Shown one piece after another: positions 41,328 through 50,001 of a DNA stretch of 64,000 nt (the stretch's first letter is position 1; every line of letters starts with the position of its first letter). The notes under the pieces are model-generated. The model saw only the letters and a program-made list of their open reading frames with translations, made no database searches and was not told where the DNA came from. Source of the DNA: Bacteriovorax sp. BAL6_X. Lineage in GTDB: Bacteria > Bdellovibrionota > Bacteriovoracia > Bacteriovoracales > Bacteriovoracaceae. The translations under genes and the position numbers were made by a program. Where the stretch lies: contig NZ_AUMC01000006.1 of the NCBI RefSeq assembly GCF_000443995.1, positions 124,001 to 188,000 on the forward strand. Direction: 5' to 3'.

Positions 41328-43238
41328 ATGACTAATCGCACAGGACAAATTTCCGTTGCTACAAGTGACATTTTTCCAATTATTAAGAAATGGCTTTACT
41401 CAGAGCATGATATTTTCATCCGCGAGCTAATTGCCAACGGAAGTGATGCTATTACAAAGAGGTCAACTCTAGCGCGTCAAACAGGAGCAGAACTACCAAC
41501 AGGTAAGATTTCGGTGGCCGTTGATAAAGAAGCAAAGACCATCACCGTTACAGATAACGGAATTGGGATGACTGAAGAAGAGGTTGAAAAGTATATTGCA
41601 CAACTCGCCTTCTCTGGTGCGGAAGAGTTTATCAAAAAAATGGAAGATGCTGGTGGCGAATCGAATAAAGATATCATAGGTAAATTTGGTCTAGGTTTCT
41701 ATTCCGCCTTTATGGTTGCAGGAAAAGTAGAAGTTGACTCACTCTCAATGACAGAAGGCGCTACGGCCACAAAGTGGACTTGTGAAGGTGATACTGAATA
41801 CACTTTCTCAGATTCAGATAAAAAAGAAATTGGGACAACAATCACTCTCCATATTAACGAAGACTCTCTTGAGTTTTTAAATAAATGGAAGCTAAATGAA
41901 ACTCTTTCTAACCATTGTGATTTCATGCCATATGAAATTGCACTAAGTGATGTTAATGAGAAAGATGAAGACGGAACTCAGAAGGCCGCAACAGTTATCA
42001 ATGATACAAATCCAATTTGGAAGCGTGATCCTAAAGAATTAACAGATGAAGACTACAAGAGCCTTTATCGCAAACTATTTCCAATGGATGGCGAGCCTCT
42101 ATTTTGGATTCACCTAAATGTTGATCACCCGTTTACATTAAATGGTATTTTATTCTTCCCTAAGTACAATCCAATGAAGCCAGTTGGAGATAAGAATATC
42201 CGTCTCTACTGTCGTCAGGTCTTTGTCTCAGATAACGTAAAAAATATTATTCCTGAGTTTCTTGGCCTTCTAAAAGGTGCTATTGACTCACATGACATTC
42301 CTCTAAACGTTTCTCGCTCTTCTTTACAAGGTGATCCAAACGTAAGAAAAATCTCTAATTATATCGTTAAGAAAGTTGCCGAAGCACTTAAACTTCTTAA
42401 TAAGAAAGATAGAGAAAAGTATGAGAGTATCTGGGAAGACATTGGACTTTTTGTAAAATACGGTTGTGTATCTGATGAAAAATTTGATGCAATTATGCGT
42501 GAACGCGCCCTATTTAAAACAAATGAGGGAAAATTTGTTACACTTAACCAATACCTAGAGTCAGTACCTGAAGAGTACGCAGAGAAAATGACCGGAAAAA
42601 TTTTATACTATGAAAAGGATGCGGCAAACCAATCTCTACTAACTCAACTTAAAGAAGCTGGTATTTGGGCACTTGAAACAGACAACCATATTGATCCACA
42701 CTTTATTCAACACTCGGAGATGAAGAAATTCAAGAAGGGTGAAGAAGAAATTGAAATCAAGTTCGTAAGTGTTGACTCAGAAATTGAAAACCTTTTAGGA
42801 AGCGAAACAACTTCTGAAGACGATATAAAAGTTAAAGAGATGTTTGCAAAATTTCTTGATATCAAGCTTGAAGAAAAAGAAGGTGAAGCGCCAGCAAGCA
42901 AGGGCCTTGAAATCGGTCGTATGGCCAATGCTCAGACTCCTGCATACTTTAAAGTTGATGAGTCAATGAAGCGTTTTGCTCAAATGACGCAATCAATGGG
43001 TGGTGGGCAGCAGTTCCCGGTAAAGAAAACTCTTGTTGTAAATACATCGAACCCACTTGTTCAAAGTGCATTTAAAATCCACGCCAGTGGAAAGAATGAA
43101 AACCTAGCAAAGAAGCTTTGTCAGCATGTTGAAGACCTAGCGGGAATTTCTAGCGAGGGGCTAAAGCCAGAAGAAAGAGATGTATTCGTTAAACGCTCGC
43201 AAGAACTTATTAGCGAATTATCTAATCAAATCAATTAA
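41328..43238 (+). CDS. htpG: Molecular chaperone HtpG (Hsp90)
   Basis: A 636-residue Hsp90 homologue. The ATG at 41328 is taken because it follows GAAGGAG and starts the N-domain (MTNRTGQISVATSDIFPI); an upstream in-frame TTG at 41280 overlaps the promoter. The ATPase domain has LIANGSDAITKRS, VTDNGIGMTEEEVEKYI, and GKFGLGFYSAFMVAGKVEVD; the middle domain has ESIWEDIGLFVKYG; the C-terminal dimer domain is present. Normal length. It is preceded by a sigma-32-like promoter and followed by a long palindromic element. Confidence 0.96.
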   Translation: MTNRTGQISVATSDIFPIIKKWLYSEHDIFIRELIANGSDAITKRSTLARQTGAELPTGKISVAVDKEAKTITVTDNGIGMTEEEVEKYIAQLAFSGAEEFIKKMEDAGGESNKDIIGKFGLGFYSAFMVAGKVEVDSLSMTEGATATKWTCEGDTEYTFSDSDKKEIGTTITLHINEDSLEFLNKWKLNETLSNHCDFMPYEIALSDVNEKDEDGTQKAATVINDTNPIWKRDPKELTDEDYKSLYRKLFPMDGEPLFWIHLNVDHPFTLNGILFFPKYNPMKPVGDKNIRLYCRQVFVSDNVKNIIPEFLGLLKGAIDSHDIPLNVSRSSLQGDPNVRKISNYIVKKVAEALKLLNKKDREKYESIWEDIGLFVKYGCVSDEKFDAIMRERALFKTNEGKFVTLNQYLESVPEEYAEKMTGKILYYEKDAANQSLLTQLKEAGIWALETDNHIDPHFIQHSEMKKFKKGEEEIEIKFVSVDSEIENLLGSETTSEDDIKVKEMFAKFLDIKLEEKEGEAPASKGLEIGRMANAQTPAYFKVDESMKRFAQMTQSMGGGQQFPVKKTLVVNTSNPLVQSAFKIHASGKNENLAKKLCQHVEDLAGISSEGLKPEERDVFVKRSQELISELSNQIN

Positions 43239-43241
43239 ATA

Positions 43242-43306
43242 GTACGCGCCACCTTTTCGTGATTTTAAGAAGTTAATAGCTTAAAATATAAAAAGGTGGC
43301 GTGTAC
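43242..43306. repeat. Long imperfect palindromic element after htpG
   Basis: Bases 43242-43257 pair with 43291-43306 over 16 positions (one G-T), and inside that 43262-43269 pairs perfectly with 43280-43287, leaving a ten-base loop. It begins 4 bases after the htpG stop. There is no T tract on the plus strand, so it is more like a mobile palindromic repeat or stabilising hairpin than a classical terminator. Confidence 0.6.
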
Positions 43307-43401
43307 CTCTATATAATTTTCAAAACTTACCCCTTCCACAGTCTTTTCGTTTATATTTGGCCGTATATAAATCTAGATGCAATATCAAGAGAGGACGATT
43401 A

Positions 43402-43830
43402 ATGAAGAGAATACTTCTTACAACTGTAGTATCGGCTACTTTAACTAATAGTGCGCAAGCAATGCCAAGTCTAATGTATGAAGATATGCCATCTACATCT
43501 GTTGCGACAGCTATAACAGTGGCACCAATCGGATTTGCTATTCAAGCAGTAGGCTCGGTAACTCATGCGACATTTCTAGCTTCTCTTGCAGTATTTAATC
43601 CATCTGAGGCAGTTCAGATGACAAAAGAATCCCTAGGAATTTACAACAGAGAAGAAATTGAGCGTGCTATTGAAAGACGCGATATCGATATTATTGACTC
43701 TCTTAGAGACATGGTAAGAGAAGACCTAAAAGCAGGGGGACAAATTGAAAGCCTTGAGCAGCTATCTGATGAAGATGTTGATCAGCTTATCAATGTCGCG
43801 CTTTATATACCAAACGAATCAGAAGAATAA
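43402..43830 (+). CDS. Small exported protein, first of a tandem paralogous pair
   Basis: A 142-residue exported protein starting at the ATG at 43402 (GAGGACG ribosome site), with signal peptide MKRILLTTVVSATLTNSAQA. The mature part has a hydrophobic stretch (GFAIQAVGSVTHATFLASLA), then a conserved helical module shared with the next gene: NREEIERAIERRDIDIIDSL and EDLKAGGQIESLEQLSDEDV. It is followed 14 bases later by its paralogue. Family not recognised; probably lineage-restricted. Confidence 0.7.
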   Translation: MKRILLTTVVSATLTNSAQAMPSLMYEDMPSTSVATAITVAPIGFAIQAVGSVTHATFLASLAVFNPSEAVQMTKESLGIYNREEIERAIERRDIDIIDSLRDMVREDLKAGGQIESLEQLSDEDVDQLINVALYIPNESEE

Positions 43831-43844
43831 ATTTGAGGGATAAA

Positions 43845-44237
43845 ATGAAAAAACTTACTTTATCAATTCTTATGGCATTAACAATTACTAACTCGGCCAA
43901 TGCCCTTGAGGCAACAAAAGACTTTCTTGATACAAGCTCAATGGTAACAACCGGTTGGGTTTATGCAGCTGGCCTCTATACTGAGATGACTGTAACACTA
44001 GGGCTTCAAACTTCATTTGCAGTAAGTGTCTCTTCCCTACAGGTTACAGCAAATACAATTAACAACCTAAATCGAGAAGAGGTGGAAAGAGCAATTGAAA
44101 GAGAAGATCAAGACACTCTAGATTCGATAAGAGATCTTATTAGATACGAATTAGAGAATGCTGGTGAGATTTCTTCTGGAGAAGAGTTAAGTAATGAAGA
44201 AGCAGATATTCTTCTTTATGTTGTACTATCAAAATAA
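43845..44237 (+). CDS. Small exported protein, second of a tandem paralogous pair
   Basis: A 130-residue exported protein starting at the ATG at 43845 with GAGGG upstream, signal peptide MKKLTLSILMALTITNSANA. It shares the same architecture with its neighbour: a hydrophobic central stretch then NREEVERAIEREDQDTLDSI and RYELENAGEISSGEELSNEE. About half of the helical module positions are identical between the two. A terminator follows, so the two form one transcript. Confidence 0.7.
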   Translation: MKKLTLSILMALTITNSANALEATKDFLDTSSMVTTGWVYAAGLYTEMTVTLGLQTSFAVSVSSLQVTANTINNLNREEVERAIEREDQDTLDSIRDLIRYELENAGEISSGEELSNEEADILLYVVLSK

Positions 44238-44247
44238 ATTTTCAAAT

Positions 44248-44279
44248 AAAAAAAGGCCAGTTACAAACTGGCCTTTTTT
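44248..44279 (+). terminator. Bidirectional rho-independent terminator
   Basis: A long stem from the A tract and GGCCAGTT (44255-44262) pairs with AACTGGCC (44266-44273) across an ACA loop, with A7 on the left and T6 on the right. It separates the tandem exported genes from the convergent DksA-type gene. Confidence 0.9.
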
Positions 44280-44307
44280 ATATGTATCCTTTGCTTAAAG
44301 TTATCTT

Positions 44308-44811
44308 TTAAAATGCTGCATTCTTCTCATCAAAGCTTCTTGCGAATGTTTCAATAGAAACAACATTTGTATTTTCATCCATTCCATCGGCATGCTTAAA
44401 AGCTACATTCTTATTATGTGCACTCATTGCATTTCCATTTGTATGAGAACGCTTTTCATATGTACGAGAATTCTCCTCTCTTTCAAGCTCTTCTTTACAA
44501 GAAATGCAACAAGTTGCGATTGGTCTTGCATGAAGTCTTTTGATTGAGATTTCATCACCACACTCTTCACACTCCCCGAAAGTACCGCTAGCGATTTTTT
44601 CAAGAGCACGATCAACTTTGTTCAGTAGAAATTTATCTCTTCCCATAAGCTTAAGTTTTAGTTGAGCATCTCTTTCATTTGAAGTTTGGTCGATAATGTC
44701 ACCACTGGTCTGATTAGTTAGTACTTGCTCGACACTTCCTGTTGCACTGACCAGCTGATTTTTAAGATTAATGAATAAGTTTTTGAAATGTTCTTTTTGT
44801 TCATTGTTCAT
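44308..44811 (-). CDS. dksA: DksA/TraR family zinc-finger protein
   Basis: A 167-residue protein begun at the ATG at 44811, which has a GGAGATATT ribosome site; an earlier in-frame ATG at 44826 has none. It has a coiled coil (RDAQLKLKLMGRDKFLLNKV) and then the DksA C4 zinc finger (FGECEECGDEISIKRLHARP and ATCCISCKEELEREE). Such proteins bind the RNA polymerase secondary channel with ppGpp. The C-terminal 50 residues after the finger are extended relative to E. coli DksA. The 230-base upstream region shows no gene. Confidence 0.85.
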   Translation of the reverse strand: MNNEQKEHFKNLFINLKNQLVSATGSVEQVLTNQTSGDIIDQTSNERDAQLKLKLMGRDKFLLNKVDRALEKIASGTFGECEECGDEISIKRLHARPIATCCISCKEELEREENSRTYEKRSHTNGNAMSAHNKNVAFKHADGMDENTNVVSIETFARSFDEKNAAF

Positions 44812-45057
44812 AATATCTCCATTCAATCTAAAAATTAGTAGTCCATTACATCTTTCCTAAAGCCTTCTTCCTGATAACTTTAGAGAGATTCCTTTCTCTG
44901 CTATTTATAAAGCAATGACCGTGCCAACTTTTTAGTCGGTTATTCGGATAAATTTTATGGAATTAGATGGTGCAAGAGAGGATTTTGGTGCCAGTCTGAC
45001 TTTACAAGGCCAGTATTGACACTGTCAGAACGCACCAGTCGTTAATTTTAGTTGAGT

Positions 45058-45486
45058 TTATACGAGCTTATCATCTCGCGAGATAATTAGACGTTCGTCA
45101 TCAATCATCTTTGAATAGATTAACATAACTTCTTGATGGGCCTCTAGGGCCTGAGACTTGGGAAGTTTTTTTTGGATAAAAAAAAGAATGTCTTCACGAA
45201 TACTCTTAGGTAGCTTTGCAAGAATACCATCGCGAACCTCTTCTTCTTCAAGCTTTAACGCCTTTGCTAAGCTTTCAGTCTTAACTTCCCTTAAGAATTC
45301 ACTCATCATTTGTGGTGTGATGAATTGTAAATCTTTTAAGCGATACATACTTGCACGCAATTTATCAGCTAAATCAAAATCCATTTTTGTAATATTTGTA
45401 ATTAAGGTTTCCTTCTCTTCTTTATTCATTAAAGAGATGGCCTCAAGAATTGCTTCAAATCCAGACTCTTTAGAGTTTTTCGACAT
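45058..45486 (-). CDS. FliG C-terminal domain-like protein
   Basis: A 142-residue soluble protein aligning with the C-terminal domain of the flagellar rotor protein FliG: DFDLADKLRASMYRLKDLQF, then LREVKTESLAKALKLEEEEV and LAKLPKSIREDILFFIQKK. The N-terminal and middle FliG domains that anchor to FliF and FliM are absent. It overlaps the hldD gene by 17 nt and is last in a run led by tatC. Its own role is unknown; it may bind FliM or a stator. Confidence 0.7.
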   Translation of the reverse strand: MSKNSKESGFEAILEAISLMNKEEKETLITNITKMDFDLADKLRASMYRLKDLQFITPQMMSEFLREVKTESLAKALKLEEEEVRDGILAKLPKSIREDILFFIQKKLPKSQALEAHQEVMLIYSKMIDDERLIISRDDKLV

Positions 45487-46456
45487 ATGGATTGTCCTTC
45501 ATCAAGTGATTCTTAACATAGTCGGCAACACCTTCATCAACAATACGAAACTCGAAATTAGGAAGAATCTTTCTAAATTTATCCATATCAGCTTGCGTGT
45601 AGTATTGGTATTGATTACGTAGATGCATTGGCATATCGATAAATTCGACATTAGGCTCTCGTCCCATAGCAATGAATGTTTGATTAACTAAATTAAGAAA
45701 ACTGTCTGCACGGCCAGTGCCGATATTATAAATACCAGAGTGCTTGGCCATCTCCCTCTCTGATAATTCGATAATCGCATTAACTACATCCTTAACATAG
45801 ACAAAATCGCGAAGCTGCTTACCATCTTCATAGCCTTCTTTATGAGACTTAAAAAGTTTAACTTTACCAACTTCATTTATCTGTTCAAAGGCCTTATGAA
45901 CAAGAGAGCGCATTTCTTCTTTGTGATACTCGTTAGGGCCATAGACATTGAAGAATTTTAATCCAAACCAATGCTTTGGACGATCAGTCTGATTTAGAAC
46001 CCACTCATCAAATAATTGTTTTGAATATCCATAAGGATTTAGTGGACGAAGTTTTCCAACTTCCTCTTCCTTGTCCTCGTAGCCAAGCTCACCATCACCA
46101 TAAGTAGCGGCAGAGGAAGCATAGATATAAGGAATATTTAAATCACAGGCCAAGTCAAAATAGAATTTTGAATGTCCTACATTATTAGTCATTAAATAGT
46201 CCATATCCATTTCAGTTGTCGACGAACAGGCACCCATGTGATAGATGCAAGAAATTTGTTTATGAACTTCTTCAAGTTGAATATCGATAAACTCATCGGC
46301 GTGAAAGTACTCGGCATACTTTACGCCTTTTAAGTTCTTCCACTTCTCATTGTGATCAAAACGATCAACAATGATAATATCATCACGTCCAAGCTCATTT
46401 AACTTAGCAACGAGAACGCTTCCGATAAAGCCAGCGCCACCAGTTACTAGAATCAC
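45470..46456 (-). CDS. hldD: ADP-L-glycero-D-manno-heptose 6-epimerase
   Basis: A 328-residue extended SDR. The dinucleotide motif is MILVTGGAGFIGSVLVAKLN, then HMGACSSTTEMDMDYLMTNN, the Ser/Tyr-x3-Lys centre SSAATYGDGELGYED and LNPYGYSKQLFDEWVLNQ, and KFFNVYGPNEYHKEEMRSL. It makes the L,D-heptose precursor of LPS inner core, so the cell makes a heptosylated LPS. It overlaps genes on both sides (4 and 17 nt), so it is in an operon. Confidence 0.93.
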   Translation of the reverse strand: MILVTGGAGFIGSVLVAKLNELGRDDIIIVDRFDHNEKWKNLKGVKYAEYFHADEFIDIQLEEVHKQISCIYHMGACSSTTEMDMDYLMTNNVGHSKFYFDLACDLNIPYIYASSAATYGDGELGYEDKEEEVGKLRPLNPYGYSKQLFDEWVLNQTDRPKHWFGLKFFNVYGPNEYHKEEMRSLVHKAFEQINEVGKVKLFKSHKEGYEDGKQLRDFVYVKDVVNAIIELSEREMAKHSGIYNIGTGRADSFLNLVNQTFIAMGREPNVEFIDMPMHLRNQYQYYTQADMDKFRKILPNFEFRIVDEGVADYVKNHLMKDNPYVEKL

Positions 46457-46965
46457 GCCTCACCTTCTTTGCTTTCTAATTTCATTAGAGCTGCAAGAGA
46501 GACTCCACACATTGTTAAAAGGGCCAGGAGTTTATAGCTATCAAGACGAACATAGAGCTTGTGATAACCTCTTAGTTTATCTTCGAAAACCTGATACTCT
46601 TCATCAGTATGAGTGTAGTTTGATTTCGCAATCTGTGAGTCTCGAATACCAGGAGAAAGCTGAGTCGTATACACGATTGCTAGAACGAGAGTTGTTACAG
46701 CGATGAACTTCATAATAAAAGTTGTCTTACCTTTTTTCCTATAGAGAAATGTAGCGATGATAAGTAGCACGGCAAAGATCATTTCAATGATATTAAATGA
46801 AGTGAAAATAATCCCACCGAGAGTCCCCGCTTCTTTTAAAGAGCTAACATTTCGAAAGATATTAGGAGCTGCAATGAAGTCAATAAAGACCGTTGCAAAA
46901 AACCATGAAAGGCAGACGCCAAAAATTAAACTTAATAATACGTGTTTCTTTAGTAGTGATTTCAT
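46453..46965 (-). CDS. DUF4149 (TMEM205-like) membrane protein
   Basis: A 170-residue protein with four membrane helices (LSLIFGVCLSWFFATVFIDF; GTLGGIIFTSFNIIEMIFAV; FIMKFIAVTTLVLAIVYTTQ; KLLALLTMCGVSLAALMKLE). The loop SPGIRDSQIAKSNYTHTDEE followed by FEDKLRGYHKLYVRLDSY is characteristic of DUF4149. Function unknown, possibly envelope-related. The start is 17 bases after the tatC stop and the end overlaps hldD by 4 nt. Confidence 0.78.
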   Translation of the reverse strand: MKSLLKKHVLLSLIFGVCLSWFFATVFIDFIAAPNIFRNVSSLKEAGTLGGIIFTSFNIIEMIFAVLLIIATFLYRKKGKTTFIMKFIAVTTLVLAIVYTTQLSPGIRDSQIAKSNYTHTDEEYQVFEDKLRGYHKLYVRLDSYKLLALLTMCGVSLAALMKLESKEGEA

Positions 46966-46981
46966 AAAGAAATCATACCGC

Positions 46982-47722
46982 CTATTTCATGTGATGACGA
47001 GAAAGATATGGGTGAACAATTAACGCAACGGCCAAGATCCCCAATTCAAAAAGAGCAACAAGTGGAACCCAAAGCCCCATCATTGTAATTACATCAGGAG
47101 GAGTCAGCATGGCAGAGACCAGAGCAAAACCAACGTATACATAGCGTCTCATTTTTGCTAACGACTGCTTAGTCACTATTCCCATAAAACCGAGAATAAG
47201 AAGTATATTTGGTAATTGAAAAATAAGTCCTAGAAAAACGAGAACCTTACTTGAAAGAACGAGATAATCCTTAAGGCCAATTGTTGCTTCTACATTCTGT
47301 ACTCCGAATCCCATTAACGTTTCAAATGTGAGAGGAAAGACAATGAAGTAGCCAAAGCTTACACCAGTAGCGAAAAGAAAGAGGCCTATAATAAGGAAAG
47401 GCTTAACGGCCTTCTTCTCATGATCGTAGAGACCAGGCGAGATAAACTTCCAAACTTGGTAAAACCATAAAGGACAAGAAACAATAACACTTGAGTAAAA
47501 TGCTACCTGAAATTGAGAAAGTACCTTATCAAGTAGTCCAAGATAAACAACTTTGCCCCCACCTGAATCTCCTAAAGCGTTTCTAAGTGGTCTTAGTAAA
47601 ATCTCTTGGATAAGGTCACCATAGGCATAGCAAACAACAAAAGATACTAAAATGATGATTAGTATCTTAATAAGCGCAGAGCGTAACTCTTCTAAATGGT
47701 CAATTAATCCCATCTCTTTCAA
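46982..47722 (-). CDS. tatC: Twin-arginine translocase subunit TatC
   Basis: A 246-residue six-helix protein. The N-terminal signature LIDHLEELRSALIKILIIIL and the family's SPGLYDHEKKAVKPFLIIGL, FYSSVIVSCPLWFYQVWKFI, and FQLPNILLILGFMGIVTKQS segments are all visible. TatC binds twin-arginine signal peptides of folded exported proteins. It is the first gene of a leftward run; tatA/tatB are not in the window. Confidence 0.93.
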   Translation of the reverse strand: MKEMGLIDHLEELRSALIKILIIILVSFVVCYAYGDLIQEILLRPLRNALGDSGGGKVVYLGLLDKVLSQFQVAFYSSVIVSCPLWFYQVWKFISPGLYDHEKKAVKPFLIIGLFLFATGVSFGYFIVFPLTFETLMGFGVQNVEATIGLKDYLVLSSKVLVFLGLIFQLPNILLILGFMGIVTKQSLAKMRRYVYVGFALVSAMLTPPDVITMMGLWVPLVALFELGILAVALIVHPYLSRHHMK

Positions 47723-47795
47723 AACTTACCCTAGTTTTCCATCCATACTTAAAGTAAAATAAATTGATACTAATAATTTAACACAGTTAGAACAA

Positions 47796-48380
47796 ATGAA
47801 ATACCCATTATTAATTTTTATTGTTAATTTAATGATTACTCTTCCGGCCCAGGCCAAGACGATATTACTATGTCTAGGACAAGAAGAAAGCTACTATGCC
47901 AAGAGGCACGATACGGGGCCACGTTATCATTTAAATCAAATTATGATCAATGAGATTTCTTCTGTTGGTAACCCTCAGTTCTCAAAGGGTTATTTCAATA
48001 AATTCTGTTCTGAGCCAAGTAAGTCACCAACTTTAAAGCTTCTTAAGGCCTTAACAACAGGCCAGAGAAAAATCTTTGACTTTAAAGAAGAAGACGGAGG
48101 TATTGGTGTTCAATATTCGATGTCGACTTATAATGAGTTTCGTCTGAAGTCCATTAAGATTCTTATCGAATACCTTGCGAAAATTCAAATACAAGCAAGC
48201 AGTCCTGATTGCCTTGAACAAAATATTCCAGGATTAAAAGAGTTCTATGCTCGCTATCGCTACCTTGAAGGAGAAGTAGGTCTCTCAACTCTAAAAGGCT
48301 CAAAGGAGTCCCTATTAAAAATTTATGGTTCTCTAGAAAATATTGATGTCATATTAAAGAAATGTAAAAAAACTAAATAA
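47796..48380 (+). CDS. Exported protein of unknown function
   Basis: A 194-residue exported protein (signal MKYPLLIFIVNLMITLPAQA). Mature sequence LLCLGQEESYYAKRHDTGPR contains polar and aromatic residues, then FCSEPSKSPTLKLLKALTTG and a C-terminal helical region ending with DVILKKCKKTK. Three Cys are spread through it. No family recognised. Divergent from tatC, with a convergent 8-nt overlap with the BFD-like gene. Confidence 0.65.
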   Translation: MKYPLLIFIVNLMITLPAQAKTILLCLGQEESYYAKRHDTGPRYHLNQIMINEISSVGNPQFSKGYFNKFCSEPSKSPTLKLLKALTTGQRKIFDFKEEDGGIGVQYSMSTYNEFRLKSIKILIEYLAKIQIQASSPDCLEQNIPGLKEFYARYRYLEGEVGLSTLKGSKESLLKIYGSLENIDVILKKCKKTK

Positions 48381-49071
48381 AGAAAATACTTAACTCAGAG
48401 TCCTGTGCCGTTATTTGAGAAACAAACTCTTTAGAACTCATGGCCTCTTCGTCACCAATAATATAGAGATGATGGCCAATAAGTCCCTCGATACTAATTC
48501 CTCCAAGCTTTTCAGCTAAAGGGTAAATATCTTCTAATAGAAATTGATAGGGCCTTTTACCTGCTACCATATCTTTTTTAAAGGCATTGAAACTCACAGC
48601 TGGAATTACTTTTTCTTCGCGGCTTGTTTTAAACATTGGGATGATATCTGAAAGACAAGAACCACATCCACCTGCGGCCTTTGATAGGTTCGTAACAGTT
48701 AAAGCATCACTTGCTCCCCTTTCTATTAGCGCAGCAACTTCACTGCGACTAACACCAAAACATCGACACAGAGTATTCTCTGTATCAATGGCCATAAGTT
48801 GATTAGGAGAGAAGTAACTTAATACTTCTTTGTATAAGCTAAATAGCTCTAGTGACTTTTGTGCGTTTTGCCTAAGAGTATCTTCAATTTCAATTAATAA
48901 TTGGCTTTTAGAGTTCTTTGCTCTTTCAAGAGTCTTAACAATGAGCTCTTTTAAAGAGCAATCATCACTTTCGACAAAAAACTCACGCACTTCATTGTGC
49001 TTAGAAAACCTAAGCTCAATTCGACATGGATTATTAATTTTTAAATCTGGTGCGATTAGAGTCGTATTCAC
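48373..49071 (-). CDS. Protein with BFD-like [2Fe-2S]-binding domain
   Basis: A 232-residue soluble protein. The middle carries a bacterioferritin-associated-ferredoxin-like motif: TLCRCFGVSRSEVAALIERG, then VTNLSKAAGGCGSCLSD, with the C-x-C and GGCGSC ligands for a [2Fe-2S] cluster (also seen in NifU middle domains). The flanking N-terminal 110 and C-terminal 80 residues are not recognised. It lies 2 nt after the map stop on the same strand. Possibly an Fe-S carrier. Confidence 0.78.
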   Translation of the reverse strand: MNTTLIAPDLKINNPCRIELRFSKHNEVREFFVESDDCSLKELIVKTLERAKNSKSQLLIEIEDTLRQNAQKSLELFSLYKEVLSYFSPNQLMAIDTENTLCRCFGVSRSEVAALIERGASDALTVTNLSKAAGGCGSCLSDIIPMFKTSREEKVIPAVSFNAFKKDMVAGKRPYQFLLEDIYPLAEKLGGISIEGLIGHHLYIIGDEEAMSSKEFVSQITAQDSELSIFFI

Positions 49072-49073
49072 TA

Positions 49074-49841
49074 TTAAGGATGAACCTCATCGCTTCTAAG
49101 AGTTAGAATCTCAAAGCCACTTTCTGTAACTAAAATAGTGTGTTCAAATTGCGCCGACCACTTCTTATCTCTTGTAAGTACAGTCCAACCATCTTTAAGA
49201 ACTTTACAGTCTTTTGTACCAAGGTTGATCATAGGCTCAATCGTAAAAGTCATCCCAGGCTTCATCTCCGCGCCCTTACCTCTTTTACCAACATGAACAA
49301 CTTGTGGGTCTTCATGGAACTCACGTCCAATTCCGTGTCCACAATAATCTTCAACAACGCCATAGCCGTGATCATGTGCAATCTCCATAATTGAAGCGCC
49401 GATATCCCCAATATGACCACCTGGTCGAACTTGCTTGATCCCTTCCATCATACACTGGTAAGTAACATCAACAAGCTTCCTAACTTCATCAGAAACGTTT
49501 CCAACAAGGAAGGTCTTATTTGTATCACCATGGAATTTATTTAAGTATGTTGTGACATCGATATTTAAAATATCACCATCTTTGAGAACATCTTTTGTAT
49601 TTGGAATTCCATGACAGACAACTTCATTAAGTGAAGTACAAACAGACTTTGGAAAACCGTGATAATTTAATGGTGATGGATATGCACCATTTTTAATAAT
49701 ATATTCATGACAAAGATTATTTAATTCCTCTGTGCTTACACCTGGTTTTACGAATGGTTCAATATACTCAAGAGTTGATGCCGCTAACTTCGACGTAGCT
49801 CTCATTAATTCAATTTCGCGTTTCGACTTGATCGATATCAT
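49074..49841 (-). CDS. map: Methionine aminopeptidase, type I
   Basis: A 255-residue enzyme removing initiator methionine. The five metal ligands are visible: DGDILNIDVTTYLNKFHGDT (two Asp), GHGIGREFHEDPQVVH (His), GMTFTIEPMINLG (Glu) and WSAQFEHTILVTE (Glu). Length is that of short type Ia enzymes without N-terminal extension. It is co-oriented with the BFD-like gene 2 nt downstream. Confidence 0.96.
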   Translation of the reverse strand: MISIKSKREIELMRATSKLAASTLEYIEPFVKPGVSTEELNNLCHEYIIKNGAYPSPLNYHGFPKSVCTSLNEVVCHGIPNTKDVLKDGDILNIDVTTYLNKFHGDTNKTFLVGNVSDEVRKLVDVTYQCMMEGIKQVRPGGHIGDIGASIMEIAHDHGYGVVEDYCGHGIGREFHEDPQVVHVGKRGKGAEMKPGMTFTIEPMINLGTKDCKVLKDGWTVLTRDKKWSAQFEHTILVTESGFEILTLRSDEVHP

Positions 49842-50001
49842 ACTTTTCCCTTCAGTTCATTCTAAGTGCTTAAATATACATACCTTTTAACATAGTTTGA
49901 ACCACTAAAGAATAGACAAATTAAAAATTTTACAATTTACAACACGCTAAGTACTTAAAATGGCATAATGGCGCGAAACAAATCAATATTTAGGACATAA
50001 A

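Noticed and set aside
44989-45050. Possible promoter with TTGACA in the gap at 45018
   Set aside because: No downstream rightward gene begins there, and the -10 match is weak.
44827-45057. 231-base gap with short repeats of GGTGCC-like and GACTGG-like words
   Set aside because: No complete hairpin or frame longer than 20 codons could be supported; a small RNA is possible but not shown.
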